DNA of 64,000 bases from Aliiroseovarius marinus. Its GTDB lineage: Bacteria > Pseudomonadota > Alphaproteobacteria > Rhodobacterales > Rhodobacteraceae. A program made the position numbers and the translations under genes. The notes under the pieces were generated by a model. That model saw only the letters and a program-made list of their open reading frames with translations. It was not told the DNA's origin and did no database searches. The first letter of the stretch is position 1. Each line of letters starts with the position of its first letter. Of the stretch, positions 42,942-51,703 are shown one piece after another. The DNA lies in the NCBI RefSeq assembly GCF_004360145.1, contig NZ_ML178716.1, positions 1-64,000 on the forward strand. The letters are read 5' to 3'.

Positions 42942-43433
42942 TTACCGGAACGGATACATCCAGACGCGGTAATCCTCGACCAGAATATGCGCTTTTTCGA
43001 TCTCTTCTTTGGTCATCTTCTTCACAACCTCTTCAAGGCTGATCGCCGCGTCGGGGTCGCCACCAATGGCCGAAAGCGTGTACCACATATAAGCGCGCAC
43101 CAGATCCGGAGCGGGCATGCCGCGCCCGATTTCATAGTACCAACCGACACCCGATTGCGCACCGGGATGGCCCTTCATCGAACTGCGCAGATACCACTCA
43201 AATGCACGTTGGTCGTCGCGCTCGACCCCCAGCCCCATCGCATACATCACGCCGATCAGCTCTTCCGCGTCGGCATTGCCGGACCGGGCGGCGGGCCACA
43301 GCGCGTCACGGGCGGCTTCAAACTCCCCGGCTTCCATCAGATCGCGCGCGGCTTCGATCTCGGCGCGCGCCGGAAGTATTGCGGACAACGTCAGCGCCGC
43401 AGCCAAAACAAAGGATTTCGGGGTCTGTCGCAT
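42942..43433 (-). CDS. Secreted Sel1-like repeat protein
   Basis: A 163-residue protein with a signal peptide (MRQTPKSFVLAAALTLSAIL up to ARA) and two or three Sel1-like repeats: AAARSGNADAEELIGVMYAMG (in part), SSMKGHPGAQSGVGWYYEIG and SAIGGDPDAAISLEEV. Such proteins act as periplasmic protein-interaction scaffolds. No specific partner can be deduced. Its start region overlaps the beginning of the divergent peroxidase gene. Confidence 0.8.
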   Translation of the reverse strand: MRQTPKSFVLAAALTLSAILPARAEIEAARDLMEAGEFEAARDALWPAARSGNADAEELIGVMYAMGLGVERDDQRAFEWYLRSSMKGHPGAQSGVGWYYEIGRGMPAPDLVRAYMWYTLSAIGGDPDAAISLEEVVKKMTKEEIEKAHILVEDYRVWMYPFR

Positions 43434-44744
43434 CTGTTATCCTTCCTGCTTCTGGCGGTCCCAGCCCTTGCCGATACGCCCGTTCTGCCCGCCCCCTTGA
43501 CGCTTGATGACTTCATGGAGGTCGACACCCAAAAGGCCGAGCTTGGTCGGCTGCTATTTTACGACAAGATACTGTCCGGGAACAGAAATATTAGCTGCGG
43601 AACCTGCCATCATCCTGCGTTTGGAACTTCCGACGGATTGTCCTTGGGGCTGGGCGAAGGCGGATTAGGGTTGGGGCCGGATCGGGTGTCGGGCACCGGA
43701 TTAGACCGGATCGTCAAGCGCGTACCACGCAATGCACCAGCGTTGTGGAACATTGGCGCAAAATCCATCAGTGTATTGATGCATGACGGCCGGATCAGCG
43801 TTGATCCGATCTATGGCAACGGATTCAACACCCCCGCCGAGGAATGGCTGCCTGACGGGCTGGAATCGCTGATCGCAGCGCAGGCGTTGTTCCCCATGAC
43901 CTCTAGCATCGAGATGGCCGGAAATGTCGGCGAGAACGAGGTGATCGGCGCGACCCGTGACCGGATAGATGCAGCTTGGCCAATCATCGCAAAGCGGGTG
44001 CGGACGATCCCTGCCTATGGGGACAGGTTCGTCGCCGCCTTCGACGAGGTTGATACCTCGGAAGAAGTCTCAATCACCCAAATCGCCGAGGCCTTGGCGC
44101 ATTTCATGGTCCAGGATTTCACCTCGTTTGACAGTTCGTTTGATGCCTATCTGGCGGGCAACGAGACAGCTTTGACTGACCAACAACGCAAGGGGATGGA
44201 GCTGTTCTTTGGTGATGTAGGTTGCAGCAGTTGCCATTCAGGCCCGTTGTTTTCGGATCAGCAATTTCACGCTCTGGGGTTGCCAGCCTTTGGTCCGGGT
44301 CGGACGCGAAAATTCGATCCCTATGCACGTGACGTGGGCCGGATGGGCGAGACCGATGATCTGAAAGACGCCTATCGCTTCCGCACGCCGATGCTGCGCA
44401 ACGTGGCACTGACCGCGCCGTATGGGCATAACGGAGCCTATCCAACATTGGAGCGGATGATACGCCACCACATGACGCCCGAAGCCGCACGCCTTGCATG
44501 GTCTCCGGGCGATCTGACTCTGCCCGACGTGCCATGGCTGAGCGACATTGATTTTGTCATCCAGCAAGACCGGATCGAGATGGAGCGACAAGCCCACGCG
44601 CGCGATATCCACATTGCATCACGAAACGACAGTGATATCGCGGCCCTTGTCGCGTTCTTGGAGAGCCTGACTGGATCGGCAGCAAAATCTGGAAACAGCC
44701 GAATTCCAGAACAGGTTCCCAGCGGATTGGATATAGACCGGTGA
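43425..44744 (+). CDS. Di-haem cytochrome c peroxidase/MauG-family protein
   Basis: A periplasmic protein of about 439 residues with two haem c sites, CGTCH near the N-terminus and CSSCH near residue 268, and the family phrase FRTPMLRNVALTAPYGHNG. It reduces peroxide or oxidises a protein substrate. The signal sequence LSHLLSFLLLAVPALA has no ATG, GTG or TTG in frame near it. The annotated start is therefore a CTG at 43425 and is uncertain (43434 is also CTG). The start overlaps the divergent Sel1 gene. Confidence 0.75.
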   Translation: MSHLLSFLLLAVPALADTPVLPAPLTLDDFMEVDTQKAELGRLLFYDKILSGNRNISCGTCHHPAFGTSDGLSLGLGEGGLGLGPDRVSGTGLDRIVKRVPRNAPALWNIGAKSISVLMHDGRISVDPIYGNGFNTPAEEWLPDGLESLIAAQALFPMTSSIEMAGNVGENEVIGATRDRIDAAWPIIAKRVRTIPAYGDRFVAAFDEVDTSEEVSITQIAEALAHFMVQDFTSFDSSFDAYLAGNETALTDQQRKGMELFFGDVGCSSCHSGPLFSDQQFHALGLPAFGPGRTRKFDPYARDVGRMGETDDLKDAYRFRTPMLRNVALTAPYGHNGAYPTLERMIRHHMTPEAARLAWSPGDLTLPDVPWLSDIDFVIQQDRIEMERQAHARDIHIASRNDSDIAALVAFLESLTGSAAKSGNSRIPEQVPSGLDIDR

Positions 44745-44750
44745 AGGTGT

Positions 44751-44799
44751 TGGCTGACGAGTTCGAACCCGTCTCAAGTTAGTTTCACCTGACACGGCC
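44751..44799. mobile_element. Minimal IS6-end remnant
   Basis: GGCTGACGAGTTCGAACCCG resembles one IS6 end (compare 46039-46060), and GTTAGTTTCACCTGACACGG resembles the other (compare 46653-46670). They are fused with almost no interior, so this looks like an IS collapsed to its ends. It lies seven bases after the peroxidase stop. Confidence 0.45.
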
Positions 44800-44813
44800 C
44801 CCTATTGCTAGGT

Positions 44814-45098
44814 TCAATCCAGCCAATCGACTTCTAGCTCTTCGCGAAACGCAAAACGCTCCAAATGCTTGGCGAGAACACGCTTCAACCTCTCTAGGTT
44901 TTCATCCGTTTCCGCCCGAGCAGTCATGACCAACCCTTCGGCCTCTGTCCGTAGATCAGCCGTACCAAATTCGAATGCGATGGTGCCCGTCTCAGGCGTA
45001 AACGTCACCTCGGTTTTATGTCCGAAATGCTTACACAAGCGTTGCAGATAACTGCTGGCATTCTCGGTTGCGACCAGAGTTTCTGAAGAATTTGACAT
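44814..45098 (-). CDS. DUF2218 domain protein
   Basis: A 94-residue protein matching the DUF2218 family in length and in its core (YLQRLCKHFGHK, FEFGTADLRTEAEGLVM and the C-terminal RFAFREELEVDW). The biochemical function is unknown. In other bacteria such genes often accompany siderophore or metal transport genes, but none is present here. The start at 45098 has GGGAGG upstream. It is surrounded by IS remnants and may be a survivor of an imported block. Confidence 0.8.
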   Translation of the reverse strand: MSNSSETLVATENASSYLQRLCKHFGHKTEVTFTPETGTIAFEFGTADLRTEAEGLVMTARAETDENLERLKRVLAKHLERFAFREELEVDWLD

Positions 45099-45326
45099 CG
45101 TCACCTCCCTTGGATGGGCGTTTCCGTTTAACAGGGGCATCTAGGCAATGAGCATCACCATTGAGCGGACATTTTAGCGTTTCAGCTTGAGCGGCAAGGA
45201 CAAGGATAGAGCACATCCAAATACCAAATCTGCGCCCTGCCCTCGTTGGCTGGCTTCATCAGATCCCGGCAGCAAAGCGATATTGGGCCCATCGCACTAC
45301 ACAACGGGCCCGCAGAGTTCATAATC

Positions 45327-45512
45327 TTAGGCACATTCCAAAAGTAGCGTGCCTGCGCCGGTGTTCGAGATCGGAATGTGATAGTTCCGCGTGATCTCGG
45401 TGATGTTGTCACCCAGCGCGCCGCGCATCATCATCCACATCAGGAATTCTGTCCCCTGTGCACCGGCCTTCTCGACCAGTTCCATGCGCGAGATCTTGGT
45501 CAGTTCTTCCGG
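45327..45512 (-). pseudogene. 3' fragment of a LigB-like extradiol dioxygenase
   Basis: On the minus strand 61 codons read NPEELTKISRMELVEKAGAQ, then GTEFLMWMMMRGALGD and YHIPISNTGAGTLLLE, and end at a TAA (45327-45329). This resembles the C-terminus of LigB-type class III extradiol dioxygenase subunits. The 5' part is missing: the frame is lost at 45512, where a different sequence begins. It is a truncated remnant at a recombination junction. Confidence 0.55.
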
Positions 45513-45515
45513 GTT

Positions 45516-45652
45516 GTGGCGGGGTTTTCGAGAACATCGACGACGTCATCCCCGCCGACGAACGCGCCGAGTTTATGGCCAAGTACAAATCCGCTGCCGG
45601 GTTCGCCCGCGACGCCCTGAACGCCGCTCTTAGAACGATCGAGATTGAGTAG
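45516..45652 (+). pseudogene. 3' fragment of an unidentified gene
   Basis: A plus-strand frame encodes FENIDDVIPADERAEFMAKY followed by KSAAGFARDALNAALRTIEIE and a TAG stop. Its codon use resembles genuine genes of this genome, but it has no start and is cut at the junction with the dioxygenase fragment. I do not recognise the family. It ends directly at an IS6 end. Confidence 0.35.
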
Positions 45653-45654
45653 AA

Positions 45655-46029
45655 CTGTGCTGTCAGATACATACAAACTAGGCTGACCGTATCGTTTCAT
45701 CGCTTTCATCAAGAATTTAAAGGCTGCACGCTTGTCTCGGCGCTTCGTCACGTAGCTTTCCAACACCTCCCCTTCGTGATCGATCGCTCGCTACAAGTAA
45801 TGTCGCTCGCCGTTGATCTACACAAACACTTCGTCCAGGTGCCACTGCCATTGTGAGAAGGAGCGGAGTTGTTGGTTCCGGTGCTTCCGGATCTCAGCGG
45901 CAAACAACGGACCAAATCGGTTCCACCAAAAACAGATGGTTTCGTGACTTACCTCGATCCCGTGCTCGTTCAGAAGGACTTCCACATTTCGAAGCGAGAG
46001 TGGAAACCGGATATCCCGATTTAAGCTTC
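45655..46029 (-). pseudogene. IS6-family transposase remnant A (two internal stops)
   Basis: The minus strand encodes the middle of an IS6/IS26-type transposase: RFPLSLRNVEVLLNEHGIEV, FWWNRFGPLFAAEIRKHR, HLDEVFV and VLESYVTKRRDKRAA. The catalytic HLDE aspartate is present. TAG stops interrupt it right after HLDEVFV (in place of the usual lysine) and after ERHYL (in place of tryptophan). The N-terminus is cut by the next IS copy. The C-terminal third is deleted up to the terminal sequence at 45655. Confidence 0.85.
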
Positions 46030-46673
46030 GGCCTGTGCTCTCAGACGAATTCGAACCAGTCTCAGCTAGGACAACACGACTGTCCTTTATGCAGCACAGA
46101 GACCGCGCCACTCGGTCAGAGCGGTGGTTCGGTTGAGCTTGAATTGATCTCTATTTGACAGGCACCGCTCATGATTGAAGTGGTTAAATATGGAGGCGTG
46201 GACGGCTACGAGTTTCTGTAAACTTCACATGCGCCTGAAACGCGACATGGCGCGTTCTCGTCGTCGAAACGGGAGATGAGAGTTCTCAATCCGGTTGTTC
46301 AAATAGCGCCCAGTGACCTGCTTCTCCGCATTGCCAATCTCCCGCATCGCAGCCCCGTAGGACCTTAGGCGATCGGTGACGACCACCTTTGGCTCGCCGT
46401 ATCGTTTCATCGCTTTCTCCGGATCTCTGACGCGAACAACGGCCCAAATCTGTTCCACCAATATCTCACGGTTTCGTGGCTGATATCGATGCCACGCTCG
46501 TGCAGCAGGTCCTCCACATTCCGCAGTGAAAGTGGAAACTGAACATACATCATCACTGCAAGCTTGATGATCTCTGGGCTGGTTTTGAAATATTTGAAAG
46601 GGTCGTGTTTGGTCACGGCGGGAGGCTAAGTCAGCACCCTGCCCGCTTCAACCTAAGTTCTTCTGACACTGCC
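46030..46673 (-). mobile_element. IS6-family element B, defective
   Basis: Both ends are present (GGCCTGTGCTCTCAGACGAA at 46030 and CTTCTGACACTGCCC at the right). The transposase (46616 down to a TAA at 46087-46089) has an intact N-terminus (MTKHDPFKYFKTSPEII) and the later motif VVVTDRLRSYGAAMREIGN. The segment with the first catalytic aspartate is deleted, and a frameshift follows RFRRM before the conserved ending TALTEWRGLCAA. It cannot transpose by itself. It lies beside remnant A, suggesting one copy inserted into another. Confidence 0.85.
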
Positions 46674-46764
46674 CGTCTCAGGGAAATACCCCATCGCCGC
46701 AACGCACGGAAATTGTGCGATGAATTCGCAAGAAACTCGTGACGGGATTTGAGAAGGGAATGAC

Positions 46765-46839
46765 TGGCTGGGGTGGTAGGATTCGAACCTACGGTACGCG
46801 GTACCAAAAACCGTTGCCTTACCACTTGGCTACACCCCA
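46765..46839 (-). tRNA. tRNA-Gln (anticodon TTG)
   Basis: The minus strand folds into a cloverleaf of 75 bases including an encoded CCA. Acceptor arms TGGGGTG and CACCCCA pair, the T loop GTTCGAA is canonical, and the anticodon loop TTTTGGT gives TTG. The gene lies 91 bp from an IS6 end, consistent with tRNA-adjacent insertion hotspots. Confidence 0.95.
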
Positions 46840-46851
46840 ACCGTGCGGGTG

Positions 46852-46880
46852 TAACTAGCCAAAGCAGAAACGGGGTGCAA
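46852..46880 (-). promoter_or_regulatory. tRNA-Gln promoter
   Basis: Reading leftward, a -35 box TTGCAC (46875-46880) and a -10 box TAGTTA (46852-46857) are spaced by exactly 17 bp and end 12 bp before the tRNA 5' end. This is a good housekeeping sigma factor promoter. Confidence 0.7.
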
Positions 46881-47029
46881 CCCCAAAAGTTTGCTTCTTG
46901 CAGGAATTTCGACGGGCCCACATCTTGCGCTAACACTCTGGATGCGTACATGCGGCGAGCGCGTATAGGATGCGCCATTCTCAGGCTGCCGATCGCGCAT
47001 TCCTGTGCACATGCGTAGCCGGCAGACCC

Positions 47030-47857
47030 TTAAACCGGCCGTGCTTTCGCCAGAGAATCGAATGCTGCGAGTTCCGTCAGGAGTGCAGGCATCTGCTCAA
47101 TGGGAATCATGTTTGGGCCATCCGACGGCGCGGCATCCGGATCCTGATGCGTCTCGATAAAAACACCGGCGACACCGACGGCCACCGCTGCGCGCGCCAG
47201 CACGGGTGCAAAATCCCGCTGCCCCCCCGAAGACGTGCCCTGCCCGCCGGGCATCTGCACCGCGTGGGTGGCGTCCATGATCACCGGATGCCCCAGTTCA
47301 GCCATCTGCGGCAGCCCACGCATATCGGTGACCAGCGTGTTATAGCCGAAGCTTGTGCCCCTTTCCGTCAGCAGGACCTGCTCATTTCCGGCCGATACCA
47401 GCTTGTCCGCCACATGCGACATATCCCACGGGGCAAGGAACTGACCTTTCTTTACGTTCACAGGCCTGCCGGTGCGCGCGGAAGCCACCAACAGATCGGT
47501 CTGACGGCACAGGAACGCCGGGATCTGCAGCGCGTCCGCGACCTCGGCCACCGGGGCGCACTGATCTGGTGAATGTACATCCGTGAGGACCGGTACTCCG
47601 GTTTCGGACTTAACCGCTGCCAGCATCTTCAGCCCGGCGTCCATCCCCGGGCCACGCTTTCCCTGTGCAGAGGTCCGGTTGGCCTTGTCAAACGAGGCCT
47701 TGAAGACAAATCCGACGCCCGCATCCGCGCAGGCCTGTTTCAGCCGCTCGGCTAAAAACAGGGCGTGATCGCGTGTCTCAAGCTGACAAGGCCCGGCAAT
47801 CACCGACAAGGGCAGATGGTTGCCAAAGCGCACCGGGCCGATCGACACAACAGACAT
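47030..47857 (-). CDS. kdsA: 3-deoxy-8-phosphooctulonate synthase
   Basis: A 275-residue KDO-8-phosphate synthase with the family segments VIAGPCQLETRDHA, FKASFDKANRTS and FIETHQDPDAAPSDGPNM. It condenses arabinose-5-phosphate and PEP for KDO. The ATG at 47857 matches the normal N-terminus. A GTG at 47878 would overlap the upstream gene. Its position after capsule-export genes suggests KDO supply for a capsule linker, in addition to or instead of lipopolysaccharide. Confidence 0.93.
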   Translation of the reverse strand: MSVVSIGPVRFGNHLPLSVIAGPCQLETRDHALFLAERLKQACADAGVGFVFKASFDKANRTSAQGKRGPGMDAGLKMLAAVKSETGVPVLTDVHSPDQCAPVAEVADALQIPAFLCRQTDLLVASARTGRPVNVKKGQFLAPWDMSHVADKLVSAGNEQVLLTERGTSFGYNTLVTDMRGLPQMAELGHPVIMDATHAVQMPGGQGTSSGGQRDFAPVLARAAVAVGVAGVFIETHQDPDAAPSDGPNMIPIEQMPALLTELAAFDSLAKARPV

Positions 47858-47858
47858 A

Positions 47859-49553
47859 TCAGGACGAGATCTGTTCACGCAGGATCGACGCGGTCAGCGA
47901 CAGCATCAGGTAGATGCCGGAAAAAATCAGGAACGCCAGAAGCGTGTTTTCAAACGCTTTGGGATAGGTCGGCTGGTCCGGTGCCACAGGGCTAACGTTG
48001 GTGGACAGATAGCGGGTCTGCTTGTTGGCTTCGATCCGGGCCACTTCCAATTGCTGCAACGCCTGTTGCATCAAAAGCGTCCGCGTTTCCAGATTGGTTT
48101 GCGCGATCCGCAACTGCCCACTGATGGACGCCAGCGACCCGTTTTCGCCCCCTGTATCCGTCAGCTTCCCGCGCAGTTCGGCAATCAAGGCTTCAAGCCG
48201 CGCAATATCACCCCGCACACCATCCACGCGGGCCTGGTTGGGATTGGCATTGTCCAGAAGTTGGTCCAACCGCAACCGCTTGTCCTGCAGTTGTAGTTCA
48301 AACGTGTTGATCTGCGACATCAAAGACGACGCGTCCGAGGTCGCATCGAACACACCAACGTCTTCCTGTAGCTTCAATACACGATCCTGCGCAGCCAGCA
48401 TCTCGGCCTCGGCTTCTTCATAGCTGTCGAGCGCGCCTTGCATCTGATCCTCGCGTTTGCGCTGGGTCAGGTTGTCGACACGCTCTTCCGCGTAGGCGAT
48501 CAGCGATTTCGAGTATTGTTCGCTGACCTCGGGCGAGGCGGCGATAACCTCCATCTTGATGATGCCCTCGGTCGGGTCGAAGCCGATTTTCACCCGCTTG
48601 CGATAAACCTTATAGGCGGTTTCGTTGCTGGCATCCGGATCAAGCCGCTGCACCACATCAATCGATGGATCACTGAAATGCTCTTTGAAGCCGACATCAC
48701 GATCCAGTCGCAGCATCGCCTCGCGCGAGGTCAGATAGCCCTGCACACCGATACTGTCCTGACTTGAAGCAAGGCCGGTCCCGGCAAACAGCCCGGCGGC
48801 GCCCGTGCCGCCAGCCCCATCCGCTTGTTGGATCACAAACTCGGACTTTGTGGCGTACATCGGGGTGGCCACGTTGAAATAGTAATAGCCAGCTACAATC
48901 GATGGCAGCACCACGAAGAACGCCAGACGCAACAGGAGCATCCGCAGATTGCGGCGGCGGCGGCGGGAAATATCCTGCTGGATATCCATGACTGACCGCG
49001 CACGCGCTGCCGCATCCATCACGCCAGGCGCAGGGGCACTGGGCTGGACTGCGGGTTGCGGCAGGTTGGCGGCGTTTCGGTCGCCCTCCCCCTCGACCAG
49101 CTCCAACATGTTGGCACGCTTGAACGGGTCTATCCCGGCCTGCCGCAGCCGATAGACAGCCTCGTGATCGTCCTCGGCCTGGATGCCATGTTTTTGCGCG
49201 ACCCGACGCGCCATCCGCAACTGCCGCGCGGTCAGACCCTCCTGACGCACCAATTCGATATCCGCGGCCTCATCGCCCCCGGTCGGATTAGTGCCGCGCT
49301 GCACGCGGACCCGTGGGGTTGGCGGCAACCCATCCTCTTGCGGACCAGCGGCCATTTCCTCGAGCGGGTTCAGTGGGCGATTTCGCGTATTGGCAGAGTT
49401 TTGAGCTGTATCCTGAACGGTCTGACCGGTCTGATCCGGCGCGCCAGCATCCGCGTCCTGCGCAACCTCAGCAGCATCCGCCTGCCCCGTTTGCGAGACA
49501 GTTCCGACACCTCGGCGGATGCGATAACGATTAGCCTTGGGTTTGGTAGTCAT
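47859..49553 (-). CDS. kpsE: Capsule polysaccharide export inner-membrane protein, KpsE-like
   Basis: A 564-residue polysaccharide co-polymerase. An N-terminal 200-residue polar, disordered-looking extension rich in Gln, Ala and Pro precedes the first transmembrane helix (about 205-227, LLLRLAFFVVLPSIVAGYYYF in part). A long periplasmic coiled coil (about 365-480) and a second helix near the C-terminus (LLAFLIFSGIYLMLSLTASI) follow. It bridges the inner-membrane ABC transporter and the outer-membrane exporter. The extension is longer than in E. coli KpsE. It overlaps kpsT by 23 bases. Confidence 0.82.
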   Translation of the reverse strand: MTTKPKANRYRIRRGVGTVSQTGQADAAEVAQDADAGAPDQTGQTVQDTAQNSANTRNRPLNPLEEMAAGPQEDGLPPTPRVRVQRGTNPTGGDEAADIELVRQEGLTARQLRMARRVAQKHGIQAEDDHEAVYRLRQAGIDPFKRANMLELVEGEGDRNAANLPQPAVQPSAPAPGVMDAAARARSVMDIQQDISRRRRRNLRMLLLRLAFFVVLPSIVAGYYYFNVATPMYATKSEFVIQQADGAGGTGAAGLFAGTGLASSQDSIGVQGYLTSREAMLRLDRDVGFKEHFSDPSIDVVQRLDPDASNETAYKVYRKRVKIGFDPTEGIIKMEVIAASPEVSEQYSKSLIAYAEERVDNLTQRKREDQMQGALDSYEEAEAEMLAAQDRVLKLQEDVGVFDATSDASSLMSQINTFELQLQDKRLRLDQLLDNANPNQARVDGVRGDIARLEALIAELRGKLTDTGGENGSLASISGQLRIAQTNLETRTLLMQQALQQLEVARIEANKQTRYLSTNVSPVAPDQPTYPKAFENTLLAFLIFSGIYLMLSLTASILREQISS

Positions 49554-50190
49554 AGAGCTGCTTCGCTTCTTCCAAAGTCTCGAACTGGTAAAATTGGCCG
49601 TTTGTCAGAACGGCCGCCGAGTTACATAGTTTTTCCAGTGTCTTCGCCTGATGAGACACCACAATTACCGTGGCGTCTTTCAGCCGTTCCTGCAACACCT
49701 CGCCTGCCCGACGGTTAAATTCGGCATCTGTCGTGCTCGGCATGCCCTCATCGATCAGGTAGATGTCAAAATCCATCGCCAACAGAAGCGCGAAGGTGAA
49801 CCGTCCCCGCATCCCCGCACTGTAGGTCGCTATCGGGAAGTCATAGTATTCTTCAAGGTCACAGAGCCAGCGAGTGAACGCCTCGAGATAATCGGGATCA
49901 AGCCCATAGAGCCGCGCAATGTGGCGGGCATTGTCGCGGGCAGACAGCTTGCTGACCACGCCCCCCATGAATCCCAAAGGAAACGAGATCCGGCACCCGC
50001 GTACAATCTCGCCCTCATCCGGCTTTTCCAGCCCGGCCATCATGTTGATCAGTGTGGTTTTGCCTGTGCCGTTTGGGGCGAGAATGCCCAGCGAATTGCC
50101 CAACTCAACCCGGAAGGACGCCTGGTCCAAAATGACCTTGCGCTGTTTCCCGGTCCAAAAGGACTTGCTGACATTCCTGAATTCGAGCAT
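49531..50190 (-). CDS. kpsT: Capsule polysaccharide ABC exporter ATPase, KpsT-like
   Basis: A 219-residue ATPase with Walker A APNGTGKTT, signature TYSAGMRGR and Walker B FDIYLIDEGMPS, all as in KpsT/RfbE-type polysaccharide exporters. It powers export of a lipid-linked capsule chain. Its usual permease partner KpsM is not encoded next to it, so the permease must be elsewhere. It is the first gene of a kpsT-kpsE-kdsA unit. Confidence 0.88.
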   Translation of the reverse strand: MLEFRNVSKSFWTGKQRKVILDQASFRVELGNSLGILAPNGTGKTTLINMMAGLEKPDEGEIVRGCRISFPLGFMGGVVSKLSARDNARHIARLYGLDPDYLEAFTRWLCDLEEYYDFPIATYSAGMRGRFTFALLLAMDFDIYLIDEGMPSTTDAEFNRRAGEVLQERLKDATVIVVSHQAKTLEKLCNSAAVLTNGQFYQFETLEEAKQLYDYQTQG

Positions 50191-50323
50191 TCGCGCTCCG
50201 ATACCTGAAGTGGTCCCACTACTCTTAGGCCGACTTTCTTAATTAAGAGCTATAGGCCGCCATTTCGGCGAAACTATGTCTGTTTTCACAAGAAATCTAG
50301 CGTGTGACGGCGTGAAACAAAGG

Positions 50324-50352
50324 GGAAAGCGCCAGAAAATCTGACGCTTTCC
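50324..50352 (-). terminator. Probable terminator after nhaA
   Basis: GGAAAGCG and CGCTTTCC with inner CAGA/TCTG pairs form a long hairpin with two mismatched positions, 48 bp after the nhaA stop. On the minus strand it is followed by CCTTTGTTT. The 209-bp gap between kpsT and nhaA holds nothing else I recognise. Confidence 0.6.
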
Positions 50353-50399
50353 ATAAGTATCAGTGGGCAGCTATGGCAGCCCAAGGCCCGGGATCGGGA

Positions 50400-51698
50400 T
50401 CAGCCGTGCTGTTTTTCAACCCGCAAGAGTTTGCCGGCGATGAAGGACAGAGCCACCGCACCAAAGCTGAACAGCGCCCCCATTTTGGCAGCGTCCTGCA
50501 CCGGTCCCGGTGCGAAAGCGACCGAGGCCACGAAGAGCGACACGGTAAAGCCGATCGCGGCGACAAAGCCAATCACGATCAGGTCGACCAGCCGCATACC
50601 CGCAGGAAGGCCAAGTCGCATCGGCCCGACCGCGATCCATCCCATGATGAAGACCCCGATGGGTTTACCGATGATCAGGCCTGCCAGCACCAGCCAGGTG
50701 GCTTCGCCGATGGCACCAAACTCGACGCCCGCGTTCAGAAGGCCGAAGAAGAACAGCACGATGTCGACCGGGATGGCCAACGAGTGCTCCATCTGGTTCA
50801 GCGTGTCCGTCAGATACTTTTCCGCCTCCGAGAAGATACCGAAGGCGCGGTCGGCATGCGGGATGGCCGGGATCACCGGAAGCAGGCCCAGCGCCGGGTG
50901 GATGCCAGCCTGTGCAAAACCGTACCAGCTGATGCAGCCCGCGATGGCGTAGGGAATCCAGCCCAGTTTCTTGCGCACGAAAGTCGAGTACTGGCGCAAC
51001 TGATCGCCCCGATCTTTGTGGCGCGGCAACCAGTTGAACAGCACAAACACGATGACCGACGCAGCAACAGACAGCAGCAGCCATTCCGGTGCCAGCTCGC
51101 CCGAGGGATAGAAGATCGCCAGAATGATCAGACCTGCCGCATCGTCCGCGATGGCCAGAAGCAGCAGGAAGCGCACCGCCGGGTGGCCTGCGCCGAAGAC
51201 CAGACGGCCGACCAAATAGCTGAACGCAATATCCGTTGCGGTCGGGATCGCCCACCCGCGCGACACCGCGTCAAAGGTGCTGGAACCAAGGAAGTAAGCA
51301 ATGCCAAGATAGACCGCGATCGGACCGATCATGCCGCCAGCCGTGGCCACCAAAGGAGTCGCGGCTTTCTTGCCGCGCAGGCTGCCATTTTTCAGAATGA
51401 CGGCCTCCCACACCTCTTTACCGGCGATGGCAAAGAATAGGGCCATCAGCATGTCATTGATCAGGTAGTGGAAGGTCAGTACCTTCTCGACATCGCCGTA
51501 CTCAAAGTACTCTGCGCCATGCCCATAGGCCTTTTCCCAGTACCCGATGTCGATACCGATCCAGCCGTTAAACCACAGAGGATACTCGACAAAATGGTGA
51601 TACGAATGGGGGTCAATATTTGCCCAAACCAACGCAATCAAAGCACCACTGATAAGAAGAATGGAATAGGTGGTGATAAAATTCCACACACGATACAT
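50400..51698 (-). CDS. nhaA: Na+/H+ antiporter NhaA
   Basis: A 432-residue inner-membrane antiporter with about 12 helices. The NhaA sodium-binding aspartates are in LLLAIADDAAG and the assembly motif in GWAIPTATDIAFSYLVG. It exchanges internal Na+ (or Li+) for external protons, supporting salt and alkaline tolerance. The start at 51698 sits six bases after a GGGGA ribosome site that can be masked by the structured leader described at 51704. Confidence 0.93.
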   Translation of the reverse strand: MYRVWNFITTYSILLISGALIALVWANIDPHSYHHFVEYPLWFNGWIGIDIGYWEKAYGHGAEYFEYGDVEKVLTFHYLINDMLMALFFAIAGKEVWEAVILKNGSLRGKKAATPLVATAGGMIGPIAVYLGIAYFLGSSTFDAVSRGWAIPTATDIAFSYLVGRLVFGAGHPAVRFLLLLAIADDAAGLIILAIFYPSGELAPEWLLLSVAASVIVFVLFNWLPRHKDRGDQLRQYSTFVRKKLGWIPYAIAGCISWYGFAQAGIHPALGLLPVIPAIPHADRAFGIFSEAEKYLTDTLNQMEHSLAIPVDIVLFFFGLLNAGVEFGAIGEATWLVLAGLIIGKPIGVFIMGWIAVGPMRLGLPAGMRLVDLIVIGFVAAIGFTVSLFVASVAFAPGPVQDAAKMGALFSFGAVALSFIAGKLLRVEKQHG

Positions 51699-51703
51699 GG
51701 CGT

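Noticed and set aside
42987-43424. N-terminal extension of the peroxidase frame
   Set aside because: The extension is antisense to the Sel1-repeat gene. Signal-peptide logic places the start near 43425.
45140-45326. A further gene between DUF2218 and the LigB fragment
   Set aside because: The only open frames here are short, have no ribosome site and no recognisable motif. The region looks like degenerate junction DNA.
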